A stretch of DNA of 64,000 nt from Panicum virgatum (Eukaryota > Streptophyta > Magnoliopsida > Poales > Poaceae), in NCBI RefSeq assembly GCF_016808335.1, contig NC_053137.1, positions 5,035,904 to 5,099,903 on the forward strand, read 5' to 3'. Below, piece by piece: positions 9,642 to 21,800 of this stretch (position 1 is its first letter; each line of letters opens with the position of its first letter). The notes beneath the pieces are model-generated. The model saw only the letters and a program-made list of their open reading frames with translations. It ran no database searches and was not told the origin of the DNA. Both the position numbers and the translations under genes were made by a program.

Positions 9642-11136
9642 TTACTCAACGCCGGCGTAAAGGTGCGCCGGCAGCCTGGGCTCGGCGACGGCGACGAGCG
9701 GCACCTTCCGGCGCGTGGACAGCCCGAAGTGCTCCTCCATGCTCACGTCCTCCGGCGCCACCCCCTCCGGCAGCCGCCACGCGAACCCCTGCACCATGCT
9801 CGCCACGCCGGCGACCACCAGCTTCATCGCGAGGTCGTACGCCGGGCAGATCCGCCGCCCGGCCCCGAACGGCAGCAGCTCGAAGTGCGCCCCGCGGACG
9901 TCCACACCGGCGCCGGCGCCGCCGCCCAGGAAGCGCTCCGGCCGGAACGCGCCGGGCTCGTCGGGCCACGACGCCGGGTCGCGCGCGATGGCCCACGCGT
10001 TCACCAGCACGCGCACGCCGGCGGGCACGTCGTAGCCGGCGACCACCGTGTCCTCGCGGGCGTGGTGCGGGACCAGGAGCGGGCCCACCGGATGCAGCCG
10101 CATCGTCTCCTTCACGACGGCGTCGATGTAGGGGAGGTCCGGCAGGTCGCGCTCCGTGACCCAGCGCCCGCGGCCGACCACGCGATCGAGCTCGTCTGTC
10201 GCGGAGGCCATGGCGTCAGGCCGGCGCAGGAGCTCCGACATGGCCCACTCTATCGTCACCGCCGAGCTCTCCGTTCCTCCGGCGATGATGTCCTGGATGA
10301 AGGCCTTCACGCCATCGCGCGTGAGCTTGGCCTCCGACGACTCCGACCTGCCTTTCTCGGCGAGCTGCAACAGCACGTCGACCAGGTCACTCGCCACAAA
10401 CTCGCCGGCTCCGGCTCGTCGCCGCCGCGCCTCGTGTTCATCGAGGATCTGCTCGTAGAACCGGTCGTACATCTTGCTCAGCCGCTTCATCCGCCGGATG
10501 CAGCCCTGCAAGTCGAGCCAGCCCAGCCACGGGATCCACTCGCCGACGTTGCTCACCGCGCCAGTCACCCCGACCACTTCTCGCCGACGGCCATGCGGAG
10601 GATGTTCCGAAGCGTGGCGCCCGCGACGTGCTCCCGGACGGCGACGGTGCGGCCGGCGCACCGGAACAGGCCGCGAGCCAGCGCGCGCATCTCCTGCGCG
10701 CGGACGCGCTCGAACGAGTCCACGCGCCGCGCCGAGAAGAGCTCGGTGGCGCAGAGCTTGCGCGCCATGCGCCAGTAGGCGCCGTACGGGGTCTGCAGGA
10801 TGCCGAGGTAGCCGTAGGAGGCGACCTCGCCGGCGGCCGTGCGCGGGCGGTCTGCGAACGCGAGGTCGTGGGTCTTGAGGACGAGCCGGGCCGCGTTGGC
10901 CGACGAGGCGACCACGACGTGGTAGGAGCCGAGACGGAGGTGCATGAGCGCGCCGCGAGCGCGGCCAGCGCGCGGTGCGGCGGGGGCGCGCCCGCCAGCG
11001 CGGCGAGGCTGCCGATCACCGGCCAACCCCGCGGGCCAGGTGGAAGGTTCAGAGCCTTCTTCCTGCCACTTGGAGCGAGCATGTACCTGAGGATGAAGAC
11101 GGCCAAGACGGCCGCCAATGCCACGGCCATGGACAT
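9642..11136 (-). pseudogene. CYP92-like P450, broken tandem copy
   Basis: This copy is closely related to 4251-5837 along its whole length but lies in three frames. From the start (11136), the anchor and PPGPRGWP hinge are read normally to LAALAAR. A 10-bp deletion relative to copy 1 near 10950 shifts the frame. The second segment runs to GEKWSG, where a 58-bp deletion near 10567 shifts it again. The last 9642-10560 segment keeps the AGGTESSAVTIEW I-helix, ETMR, PERF and heme loop FGAGRRICP. Together 68 bp are missing, which does not restore frame, and no intron border fits. It is not expected to make a functional P450. The high identity suggests recent loss. Confidence 0.9.
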
Positions 11137-11960
11137 TGTTGGTGTGAGCTCCTTGGGTGTGGAAATGGAAACCGTGGCCTTGGGACTTGGAGAGTGGTGC
11201 AGAAAGGAGAAAACGTTTCGAGAAGAAATAAAGAGGGATGCTATTTTGCTAATTAGATTAATATATTTATTATTTGAGGCATACATTGGCCAATCTAAAC
11301 ACAAACAAAAATGTTCAAGCATGCAGTCTAAAAATCAGTGAATGTGAAGTCCAAGTGATACTTCCAAAAACGCCATGAGATACTTCCAAAAACGAGATGA
11401 ATGTGAAGTCTCACCAGCAACAATCGTACTGCCCTTAGGAGGATTCCTAGCCATGAGATGAAACATGTTTTAAACATCTTTCTTTCATTAATAAAATTGT
11501 CTCAAAGGTTCACACTAGACAAAGATAACATGCGCTTGGCATCACAGATTTCAAACAGCAACAAACAAAGATAGAAGTATATGTGTGGCATGTATTGCAC
11601 TAACGTGAACATGTGTACATAGATTTTCTTAGCATCAGATAAAAAATCTGGTTCCCTATAAGGACTGTCAACCAGTTTGATTACATCTATTTGGAACATT
11701 GCACAAGTTGCATGTCAAGGTCCGAAAGGACTGCGTCTCCTTATCAGTATCGACGCGAATACTTGGTTGAGATCTGAAGAAAGGGACCTATTGGAGCGAT
11801 ATCTCTGAAGCAACAGACATTTAGGACCTGGTGTGGTGAAGCTTTGAGGGGGAAAAAACTGAAAAGGACCACACGAGGGTAGGAGAAGGGAAGAACATGA
11901 GCGAGTTTCTACATCGTAAAGTGAGATCGTAATCTAGCAAGAAAGAAATTTGTATAGTGC
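11137..11960. repeat. P450 upstream block, copy 2
   Basis: Upstream DNA of the broken P450, homologous to copy 1 (5894-7515) and copy 3. Shared phrases include atacttccaaaa.cgagatgaatg, caccagcaacaatcgtac, attgcacaagttgca and gtgagatcgtaatcta. A short internal duplication of the atacttccaaaaacg phrase is visible at 11361-11396. Confidence 0.7.
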
Positions 11961-12267
11961 TGGTGTGAGCTGCTGTTCGACTGGTTGACTGGTGCTAGTT
12001 TGGTGAGAGAGAAAAGCATTGTTGGCTGGTTGCAACCGAATAGAGTTAGGCGGAACTGGAAGCCTTTGCTTTGGGGACTTGGAGCGTGCAGTGTTCAACA
12101 GTAAAAAAGGTGTTTCATGTGTGCATGTAAAGATATATTTTCTGTAATTAGATTTAATTTATCATTATTGCTTTTGTTAGTATTATTTGAAGGTCACATT
12201 GGTCAATCATGAAACATGCTGATGCTATGCAATAGTTTAGGTTTGGCAGATTGTGAAGAAAAATGTC

Positions 12268-13231
12268 GGGTCCTTATCCTTTCCCTTTGCTACAGTAACC
12301 AGCAGCAGTGGACAGGCGATTCTCGGCTCCGGCGTCGAATCCTCCGCTTCTCCCTCCTCTTCGGCGGCCTCATCGGCGCTGGAGAGGGAGGGGAAGCAGG
12401 ATTAGCCGGCTGCTGTACAGCTGTAGGCCTAGGTTAGTATAGCTCTTCTAGGTCTCCAAATAACTGCTCCCATGGTGGTCGATCTGCATGGTGAGTTCGG
12501 TTTCTTCCCCGGCGGCGGTGCCTGCTGCGTCGACGGTGACTTCGCCGGTGAAGTTTTTGTTCCTCAACGTTTCTCCGCTGACGATGGTGGCAGCATCTCC
12601 TTCGGCGTTCGGTTGAGATCTCTTTTGGTCGATCTTTTTGCGAAAGGGTCGGTCTTTCTGTGCTCCCCCGTGAGCGTCTTGTTCCGCGTCGATGCTCCTA
12701 GCGCCGGCGTCGGAGGTCCCGGTGGCGTTTGGTTGGGGGAGACAGCGTCGCCTTTGTGGTTTTCCCTACTCCAGACTTCTCCCTCTCTCGCCGGCGTGTA
12801 CTCCGATGCTGGCGTCGGGTCTGTGAGTTACATAGGAGTGTGGTTCTTCTTTCTGGGCAATGCTTTTGGTGTTGTGTTTCCTGGTGCTGGGGTGGTGGAC
12901 TGGTTTTCTGGGAAGGTGGTCGAAGGCGGAAGACGGGCGAAATTGGAGGAGTCGACGGCTGATGATCTTTCACCGAGTATCTCATGCAGCTTTCCAAAGC
13001 TTGGAGTCCACTCTCTGATTTCGAAAGGTGAAGATGGAAGGTTGAAGATCAGGTTCGCTGCTCTTGCCGGGGGGAAGCAATGGCGAAAGTCTGTTCGGAG
13101 GAAGACGATGAACAGTAGTGGAAAGGACCTTGTTGTAATTCGTAGGTTACTCAGGGACCTTTCTGTAAGAATGGAATGTACTGTGCTCTCATTTTCAATA
13201 TAAGTGGCGTTCCTTCTTCGCAAAAAAAGAA
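12268..13231 (+). mobile_element. Non-autonomous LINE-like retroinsertion
   Basis: An insertion of about 960 bp bounded by the perfect 13-bp duplication gaagaaaaatgtc (12255-12267 and 13232-13244). Its 3' end reads ctctcattttcaatataagtgg and then an A-rich run, fitting LINE-type retrotransposition. A 243-codon open frame (12472-13203) runs through the interior but shows no recognisable domain. There is no reverse transcriptase. Confidence 0.7.
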
Positions 13232-13521
13232 GAAGAAAAATGTCAGTTCTGAACTGACAGTTACAGCTGTTGGAACGGAACAGACTACCCAATTCGAGCA
13301 CAAACAAAATTGCACGAACATGATGACAGTGAGTGATGTGATGAACCACAAGGTAAAAAAGTGGATGTTCATCAGCTGACAGCTGGTAGTAATTCTGGAA
13401 GGAGAGACCAGTTTGATCAGAGAATTTAACTTTGCCTGGGTCTGACATGCTTGGCATTCATGTAAAGTGTTAATTGCGAAAGCCAAGCAAACATATAGAT
13501 TGAACAGGACGCATGCTGATA

Positions 13522-13591
13522 TATTTTTTTTCTTAAACTCGCAGGAGAACTGCGAGTTTTGTATTAATAAGTAGAAAAAACGGTGGGGGCT
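13522..13591 (-). mobile_element. LINE/SINE 3' tail, 70 bp
   Basis: A very short insertion with 9-bp duplications atgctgata (13513-13521 and 13592-13600). On the minus strand it ends in a small hairpin (actcgcagttctcctgcgagt) and then poly(A), seen as a T run on the plus strand. It is a severely 5'-truncated retroposon. Confidence 0.7.
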
Positions 13592-14100
13592 ATGCTGATA
13601 CATTCAAAAGTGGGATGGATGCAACGTCTCACCTATAACAATCAGTACTACCCTGTTCATGTTCATTTTAGGGTTCTATTAAAAGGATAAATAATACAAC
13701 ATGCACTTGGCTTAGAATTCTAAAGAAACAAGAGCAGAGATATATATCGTATTGCACATTTGCACTTCCATGACAATCTGTACATAGATTCTTCAAACCA
13801 GTTCATTGCATCCATGCAAATATTGCAGATGATTGCAAGTGAGCGTTCAGAAGGAACCCCAAGCATTGTATATCCTTCATATTGATGCAGAATATTTGGA
13901 GAACTGAAGTATCAGCACTACTGAAGGAGACGTTATTCGCAACAGACATTCTCATCCTAGACCTGAAAAAAATATCACTTGCTTTCAAGCTTTGTGCATA
14001 CAAAATGAAAAAAAAAAACACAGTGGCCGAAACGGGAAGACTATGAGCTTCTACGTCTTAATGTGAGATCATAACCTAGAAAGAAAGAAATTTTTCCTAT

Positions 14101-14685
14101 CAACCTGCTGTGAACCAATAGTTAACATTTATCTCATAATCCCTTGATATCTGAGCGGTATGAGCAAACTTTTCAGAAAGTAAATACACAGCACTTGTTA
14201 CTAGTGAATCAAGACATCAACATATCAGTTCGTGCGTAATTGTTCCTTTTTTTTTTTTGAAACACTGAAGTACTATATATGACTGTACATCTCCCTAGTG
14301 ATGGCATGCTGTTGTGGCATGCATGCTTGATAACTAAGAGGGAAGTACTTGACCAACTGTTTTCCCAGTATATCGTGGACACTAATGTACTAAACTACTA
14401 TCCTTACATAAATTATGATTCCTGAATGATAGGACTAAAACATTGTCATGGTCTCTCAATCATGCGTATCCAAATTAACTAACAATGATTTCATCTGTAC
14501 AGTAAAAACATAGTTTAGTCCACAAATATTTATTGAACAACAACTTGGCATGTAACATCTGCTTAACTGATTAATGAGAAAGTGACATAGACTGTGAAGT
14601 ACGTCCTCTGGAGTAGAAGCATAGCACGTACCGCACTTCATAACCACATGTAGTGTAAACTCATTGAGAATCTAATTTGTGACAT
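14101..14685. other. RHF2A 3' flank
   Basis: No second gene is seen. The stretch should contain the 3' UTR of the minus-strand RING gene. Confidence 0.4.
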
Positions 14686-16585
14686 TCAAGTTGCTGAAGA
14701 TGAGGCGTCATTTCCAACAGTCGCAACTTTTGGGGGCGAAGCTCCTTGATTATTTGTATCTAAAGCAGAGTGAACGTTGGTTGCCGAAGTAGACGATGGT
14801 CCTGTTCCATCTCGTGTTTCCAGTCGCTCCATCATGCGTGATACAGCAGCGATTCCAGCATTGACCTCCCACCTCACCTCTGAACCAAGATTTGATATAG
14901 TGTTCTTCTGCGTGAACCACCTTTCCTTCCACCCGCGTGTACTATTCGTTATAGAATCCTTGTACCTGGTATGGCAAAGATGGTGGACACTTAAGCTAAT
15001 AGTGCTTCAAACTTCCAAAGAAGTCTAATATTAGAAGCAATAAAACTGTAGAACTAGAAGTATACTTTGTTGAAACTGATTGCAGGCGTAATTTTAACGA
15101 GTCTGAGAATGACTGCACATCAGATGGTCCAGCTTCATCTTGGCTGACAGGTGAAGTTTGGTTCCTAGAAACTCTGATCCGGATCATTGTGTAGCAAGTG
15201 TTAGCCCCATGTGAATGAAAATAATCATATATTTGCATGTGAATTGTAGCCATGTAGGCCCTTTTCCTGTAGGAAATACCTATTATCTGACACAACAGGG
15301 CCACTATTAGCCAAGGTAGCGTCAGGCGCAGATGTGTCTGCAGCTGTTTCTTGTGTAGAATCCACGGTAGGAAATGGGCGAGCAGAAATTACAATAGGAG
15401 CATGTTCACGAACCCCTACTTGCCGTGAACTTGATGACATAGATCCACCAGAAGTGGTCTCAGCAGTTGAAAAGAATAGAGTTTGTGGGTGGCCATGTGC
15501 TGCCGATCTGCTGCGACGACCTTCTCTTCTGGCATGGCGGTGTGACCTACGTATTGCAGCCGCAGCTGCCAAGTGCTGTATGATACGTTCTTCAATTTCT
15601 GCATCATCTGCATCGATGGGTACCTGGGAGAAACAATGACATCAGTACTTGTGCAGGAATTGAGCGTACATACATACAACCAGGCGTGGTGTCACTGGAA
15701 GCACACTCCCAAATATGAATATCAGATAAGCTGCACCTCAAAATCTCCAAGCAGTGGATGGCGAAAAATAGTAGTTGTGCGCACATGATTTTCTTGCACA
15801 TTCCGCTCTTCCTCAACAGCCTCAAGGAGCTCTTGGCTGCAGTAGACAAGAAATCCAAGTGAGACCAAGCTGTAATTGAAAAGGTGGAGTTCAGTCGATG
15901 CATTGGTCTCGCAGAATTTCTACCTCATTGGGTCCTTCATGCTGATTGCCTGCCAACACATGGGACACTGGGAACTTCTCTGGCACCTACAAGATCAATC
16001 AGAATGCACTTCACTTAAGGATAATAAAACAATTACAATATGCATGTAATACACCAATGCTGGTAACTGACAACCAAACATCTCAGAGCAGAGATTGCAA
16101 TTCCTCCAAATCTCATTCAGAGTGCATGGGCAGAGATTCAGATCAGCAGTGAATTTAGCACTCATCGAAATTACGAGCTGAAGCACCCAGCAAAACAATT
16201 GAAGAACTGTGCAGTCCTAGACCCTAACACTCCTGATCATCGCAACACAGATATCAAAAGACCCTGAAAGAACTACAGGAAGCAGTTACAGAGCAGCTGC
16301 TCACCATTCAAGGATGCACTGGAGGTGGAACTCGTGCTTGCAGCTGGTCACCTGCGCCAGGCAGAAGCAAGAAAGAGCAAGCTTGTTAAAGAGGCCGAGC
16401 AAGGCACAGCACAAACCCAAAAGATTAAAGATCCATCTCTTTGAGCACGGTTGCAGGGCCGCAGGAAGCCGTACCGCGGAGGGGTCGCTGTCGGAGAAGG
16501 CCTCGAGGCAGATGCTGCAGGCGTCGTCGCAGGCGTCCTGGACGCCGCCCTCCACGAACGCCGCCGCCGACGAGAGCTCCTCCAT
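14686..16585 (-). CDS. RHF2A: RING-H2 E3 ubiquitin ligase, RHF2A-like
   Basis: Seven coding exons join without a frame break: 16475-16585, 16305-16351, 15924-15986, 15737-15836, 15280-15623, 15066-15164, 14686-14965 (347 aa, all GT-AG). A RING-H2 finger spans residues 23-63: C23-x2-C26-x14-C41-x-H43-x2-H46-x2-C49-x10-C60-x2-C63. SAAAFVEGG before it, QCPMCWQ in it, EERIIQHLAAAAA after it and EVRWEVNAGIAAVSRMMERL near the C-terminus are hallmarks of RHF2A. In Arabidopsis RHF1A/RHF2A promote turnover of the CDK inhibitor ICK4/KRP6 during gametogenesis; that role here is by homology. The finger is split by two introns. A 5' UTR exon boundary (ttcag|gaattg) near 16661 suggests a leader intron. Confidence 0.92.
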
Positions 16586-16661
16586 CCGCCCCGCCTTCGC
16601 CTCCACCCCCCTCCGATCGACGCTGTCCGGATCGACGCCGCCGCCTCCGCAAACAATTCCT

Positions 16662-17109
16662 GAAACACAAACGGCAAAATGATAATCATTTTTACGCGGA
16701 AATTCCAACCGAAAAACAACAACCAAGCTAACCAAAAGAACCAAATCGTTCCACACGACCCAAAAACACCGATCAAGTGTCACAAATTCACATCATGCTG
16801 CCGCAGAACCGCACCTTTTTCCGGCCAAGACCGTACGGGAGAAGATCGGCGGAGGGAGCGACGAGAGAGTCAGTGAGAGACCAACCGAGCGAGCGAGCGG
16901 TGGTGACCCCAAACCTGCTCCAACGACCCAGCAATCGCCCCCAAACTATGCTGCTAGAAGAGATTAATAGACCGGGTCCGCTTGGAATCGCTCTCCTCTT
17001 GCGGCCGGCGACGACCGCCGCGGCACGCGTCCACAGTCCACTGGGGGGAAGAGAAGGGAAGAGGCGACGAAACGGCCGCCCGTGCTCGCTCGCTCCCCCT
17101 CGGCGACTC
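16662..17109. other. RHF2A leader and promoter region
   Basis: GC-rich DNA upstream of the minus-strand RHF2A-like gene, probably its leader intron, first noncoding exon and proximal promoter. No clear TATA box is seen. Confidence 0.4.
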
Positions 17110-17395
17110 CGGCCTTGTTTCGATGCGCGCTAGAATCCTAGCGCTAGACGGACTCAATGATATTTGCAAAATATTTTTAAGGATGTGTGTAATTTTTCGC
17201 GACGAATCTAATGATGATAATTAATCGATGATTTGCTACAGTGATGTTACAGTAACCATCCTCTAATCGCGCGGTCAACGGCCTCATTAGATTCTTCAGA
17301 GTCACTAGCGCGGATTCTGGAGTTAGTTTTGTAAATTGATTTTGTTTGACACCATAATAAGCGGTCAAAGTGTCACTGCGCGCTAAAAAACCGGC
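17110..17395. mobile_element. Grass MITE (gcgacgaatctaatga family)
   Basis: Ends are gcgcgctagaatcctagcgc at the left and an inverted gcgcgct word at the right. The interior has cgacgaatctaatgatga and, inverted, cctcattagattc, plus tgctacagtgatgttacagtaacc. It is related to the element at 35140-35470. There is no coding capacity. Confidence 0.65.
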
Positions 17396-17552
17396 CCGGA
17401 CGGGTGACGGGTCGCCTCCCTTCCCGCCGCTGACGGGTGGGCCCCGCGTATCTTCCCGCTTGTCTGTACAAAAACCGGCCCGGACGGGTGACGGGTCGCC
17501 ACCCTTCCCGCCGCTGACGGGTGGGCCCCGCGTATCTTCCCGCTTGTCTAAC
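17385..17552. repeat. Two tandem copies of an 84-bp GC-rich unit
   Basis: The unit beginning aaaaaccggcccggacgggt and ending cccgcttgtct is present twice head-to-tail with almost no differences, so the duplication is recent. It abuts the MITE end. Confidence 0.9.
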
Positions 17553-18198
17553 GGTGCTGGTGGGCCCGCGCCGGTAACCTGCTCCGTGTCGCTGACATGG
17601 TGGGCCCGTGATGGTATTATTATTATAGTCTTCGTGACAGGAGGGGAGGGTGACGCGGTCGGCCGTGTCGGAGCCGGCGGTGGTCAAGCCCGTTGAACGG
17701 ATCAGAGGAGAGGTGATTTTCTACGGGCTGGTCCGTGAAGCACGTGACGTGACCTCGTGAGAGGGTGGGAGCATGGAGATTAATTAGCAAGGCGACGTGA
17801 TTACCAAGTTTGGTTGAGGATTGAGAGTGGAAACTCCACGCCATTATGTATTCGTATGGGTTGAGATTTTTTCTTTTCCTCCATAAGGACACTATACTAT
17901 GGGATGGGATTTCCGTGTTCCTACTTCCTTAGTAAATGTGTGCATGCCAAGATAATAGGGATTGGCATCATGCATAGCAATGACGGGATTTCCAAAAGGC
18001 CTTGTCTTGTGAAGCAACGTTTTCTTTTGTTGAACAGAAGAGAACCCTCGTGTTACAGAAGCAGGACAAACAAATGCACACAAAGCATAGCAAATATGTG
18101 GTCATGTAATGACGTAATTTGCCTTGCCGTCCTGTTAAATGTTAGGTAAGCTCAATTTTTGGGAAAATATATAAATTTTTGAATTCGTTGACACAAAT
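17553..18198. other. Spacer before tRNA-Cys
   Basis: I see no gene. The last part is AT-rich and leads into the tRNA. Confidence 0.4.
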
Positions 18199-18270
18199 GG
18201 GTCCATAGCTCAGTGGTAGAGCAATTGACTGCAGATCAATAGGTCACCGGTTCGAACCCGGTTGGGCCCT
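18199..18270 (+). tRNA. tRNA-Cys (GCA)
   Basis: A complete 72-nt cloverleaf. The acceptor stem GGGTCCA pairs with TGGGCCC, with a discriminator T as in tRNA-Cys. The D arm is GCTC/GAGC. The anticodon stem ATTGA/TCAAT holds the loop CTGCAGA, anticodon GCA. The T arm is ACCGG-TTCGAAC-CCGGT. No intron is present and CCA is not encoded, as expected for a nuclear eukaryotic tRNA. The internal A box (tagctcagtgg) and B box (ggttcgaaccc) are the Pol III promoter. A T-rich stretch follows as terminator. Confidence 0.97.
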
Positions 18271-18891
18271 TGATAGTGATTTTTCGTTTCGCACACAATT
18301 TTTTTTTACCCCAAAACATATATTTATTGCCATTTCTTCTTTTTGCACTAACGATCGCTATGATTGATATTATTTTCAAAAACGCGTAAAGTGGAAAGAG
18401 ATATGTTTCTTTTGTTATTAATTTTGATCGCTGTTCACCTTGACAGCCACTGTAGCTAGCCGCATCTGTTTAATCACCCGTATAGTCAGTTTAATATCCA
18501 TTTAACATGTTTAAATGGCCATTTAGCTTGAATAAAGAGCCAAGCAATAGATGACCAATGATAGGCGACCAACTTTTTTGGCGTTTAGGATAATATTGCT
18601 TTTGATATGCTACCTTCAAACTGAGATACCACAAGTATACAGTATTACATGTCAGCTGGTTATCACAGCAATATGGGCTGGATTTCTTTCTATTCCTTGT
18701 TTGCTTGAAGAAACATGATGAATGTTATTGCTTATAAACAAAGTTACACAGTTACACTTCTAAAACAGATACAGACTCAAAGAATTCTCGTATTCGGAAT
18801 TTCCCGGGTGCTCCAAAACAGTTGTGAGCAAGGAGAAACTCCATCACTATCGAACAAATTATTTGCCACACGCAGAGACAAGATCACACCA
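18271..18891. other. tRNA 3' flank and OEP61 3' UTR
   Basis: AT-rich spacer without another gene. The part next to 18892 should be the 3' UTR of OEP61. Confidence 0.4.
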
Positions 18892-21800
18892 TCACGTGCC
18901 GATAAACCCGAGCTGGTGAAGGATGAATGCCAGGATCAGCATGACAATAGCGAGGATCAAGCCTCGCCGGCCCAAAAGCCAGTTCTTTGTCTTCTTCGCA
19001 ACTTCTACCCCTCTCTGTGCTCGCTCCATCCATCTCATCTGAATGCAAAGACAAGCACATGGTTAATGATCAAAGCAGTAAGATTCAAGCCTGCCATTTA
19101 GTAAACTAAGATCATGACCAGGCAGTTGAAGCTAATGAAAATTGATTTCATACCATTCTATCCAAATCCTCGGGGGATAATGATGACATGGCTTGTTGAG
19201 CTTTTGCAGCATCCTCCTTTGACAGTTTCATTCCAAATTGCTCGCTCATGTTTGCCATCATCTCAGGGCTCATGTTCTTCATCATGTTTGCCATCATCTG
19301 TTAAATAGAAAAAAAAAAGGCACAGGAGATGTTAGATAAGAAAAAAGGCCCAAGAGATGTTAAAAGTCAAAGCATGAATTTTCCTGGCATCATGATTCAA
19401 AAGTCAAAACATAATTTTCTCTGGCTAAGGATTTCTTACCTGCCGCATTGCAGGGTCTTTCATAGAGTTTCTCATGGTTTCCTGCATATCAGTTGTAGAA
19501 GGCGGAAGACTAGAAGATGACTGCCCCATCCTTTGATCGTTTGACAGTTCATCAGGGCTCTCCGAAATAGTTTGAGAAGATGATCCAAGGGGTGAATTAC
19601 TTGTGGTGGCTCTCGATGAAGGTTGGAAGATATTCTCTGAGCTCCTGGGGGCACCACCAGGCCCACCCATCTGAGAAGCAAAATTCATCATATTTTGTAG
19701 TTCATCAGGAGACATCTTCCCAATCATATCAGATGCCATCTTAAGCATATCAGGTGACATTTCTGGCATATTGGGTCCCATATTGGGACCAATGGAGCTA
19801 GTGCCATTCATTGAAGAAGCAACTTCGAACATTTTCTGAAGTTCTTCTGGTTTCATTGTGCCAATCATGTTGGTGGCAGTTTTGACAAGTTCAGGTGACA
19901 TTCCTTCAACTCCTAACTTCGATAAGCCTTCACTATCGCTCTTGGAAACATAATTTTGGGATGGCCTGACTGCTTGATGGCTTTCAGGTGGCTGTGAAAC
20001 AGTATACCCAGGAGAACTTCTTTGACTGCTCGATGGCTGCGAAGTATCATCTTCTACAACCTCTTCAATAACAACACCTTTTCGCATGTTCAGTCCTCCC
20101 CCTTCCCGTGCAAGTTTGTCTTCAGTATCTCTGCATTATGAATAAAGTATAACACAGTGGTGTCAACTTAAGTTGCTAAAGACATTTGTTTACATCAGAA
20201 TAAGGTACAAGCTGTGATAGAACATGAAACCATACCTGAGAACCTCAGCAATAGTTTCATCCTCAGGGGAAATTTCATGGGCTTTACTCAGGTCGGAAAC
20301 AGCGGCCTGAAATTATTTTCATGATTATTCCATGTAGAGCATAGCAACAGGGGGGTTGTATAAGGGATTTGCAGTGAACGAAAAGGCGTGCCCACAAATA
20401 GAGCAAAGCTTACCTCCAATTTTCCAAGTTCTTTATATGCTTGACCCCTCCGATAATATGCTTTGACATTGCTTGAATCATAGGCTAGAACCTGTAATCC
20501 ATTTGATATAGATGAGTCAGCCTGTCAAGTGACAGAAGAACTGCAATGCTTTGGGGCATTCAATAGACAACATAATTTGTGCAAGAACAAAGAGAATTAC
20601 AAATTTCTATTCCAACAGCTCATAAATAGCCAAAGGGATGGAATTACTTGATTATTACATGCAGTGAGATATGGAGTGTTATGATGTTTAACAACACATA
20701 TTATCATTTCAAAAATATGGAAGTACTATTAATTTGCCTTTAGTTAGCAATCTTAGGAAAAAGACCCTAAACTTGTACTGGCCATAAACTTCAAATGATC
20801 AAAACACCATGGCACAGCATTTTTTAATCATGAAACAGTAGGTTTTAACAGAAACAGGATTTCATTAAGGAATTGAAAACTATCTTGTGCTCATACCTCA
20901 TAGAAAAAAGGGTATCAGATCCTAGAATCCGTTCAAATGAAAGCAGGTAGTAAAATACTACATGACCTTACCTCTGAACCTTCGCTTATGCATTCTTCAA
21001 ATTGCCCCGTCTTCAAATAACAAGCCATTAGATTAAGGGTACATTGCAATTGCAGAGTATGCGCCGCAGACGATGGTATGTTTTTTAAATTATCCTTGGC
21101 CTGATCAAGAAAAGAACATTTTTAACAGTCAGGCCTTACTGAAAAGCATGTCAACATTTTTTAAATGGAAGCTTGATGTTCAAAACTCACCAGTTTGTAT
21201 TTGGTGGCAGCATCCGCATACTGTCCCAGGTTATGAAGCTCGTTTCCCTGAAGTCAAGAGAAATCAAAAGGGTTATATACAATGGAAATTGGTAACATAT
21301 ATAGAAACCTGGAAGCCACCATATCAAATTAACTATGTTAATTGTTTGATGCAAGCTCACTATCAGCGATAAGACAAGAAATAAACTAGGTGCAAAAATA
21401 CCAGAAGTCAGCCAAAAAAACAATGATATATTCATATGAAGCACAAAGACTGGTCAGCATGAAAATAATAAAGGTATCCATATTAGCATAAGGAATTGTT
21501 CTGTGCTAGCCAAATTTAACAGATGCAATGTAGTTCATTCAATATTTTGTGCACTTTTATGCAACTGGCTGAGAGCACAGAGCCACAGACAGAAGTACAA
21601 GCATATTCAACAAAATATGATAATGCACCATGGAGCTTCATTGCAAAAATTTAGCTTGCATAATGAAACAAGAACGTAGAAAAAGAATGGGATGCACAAT
21701 TTTTTTTTCACTAACCTGCTTCTTTAGCATCTTGGCACCAGATATAGCATACGACATTTGAGCGTCTGCTTGAGCCTTCAGAGCAGCAAACTCCTCGGGC

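Larger units (their letters stand above)
12040..14100. repeat. P450 upstream block, copy 3, without a gene
   Basis: At 12055-12230 the 5' flank of a P450 copy is recognisable (ggaagcct..cttgg.gacttggag, then gtaaag..atttt..ttaattagat, then attatttgaaggtcacattggtcaatc), and at 13470-14100 the rest of the block. No P450 coding sequence adjoins it on the gene side. A LINE-like insertion (12268-13231) and a 70-bp LINE/SINE tail (13522-13591) split it. This implies that a third gene copy once existed or that only its promoter side was duplicated. Confidence 0.65.

Noticed and set aside
12472..13203. 243-codon frame as a host gene
   Set aside because: It lies wholly within an insertion bounded by a 13-bp TSD and has no recognisable domain. 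It is described with the element.
16301..16783. Single-frame reading of the RING gene with a 5' extension
   Set aside because: The frame runs through an intron between DPSA and VTSCKHEF. Splicing at canonical sites restores the RING-H2 spacing, and the upstream extension passes an acceptor-like site in the probable leader.
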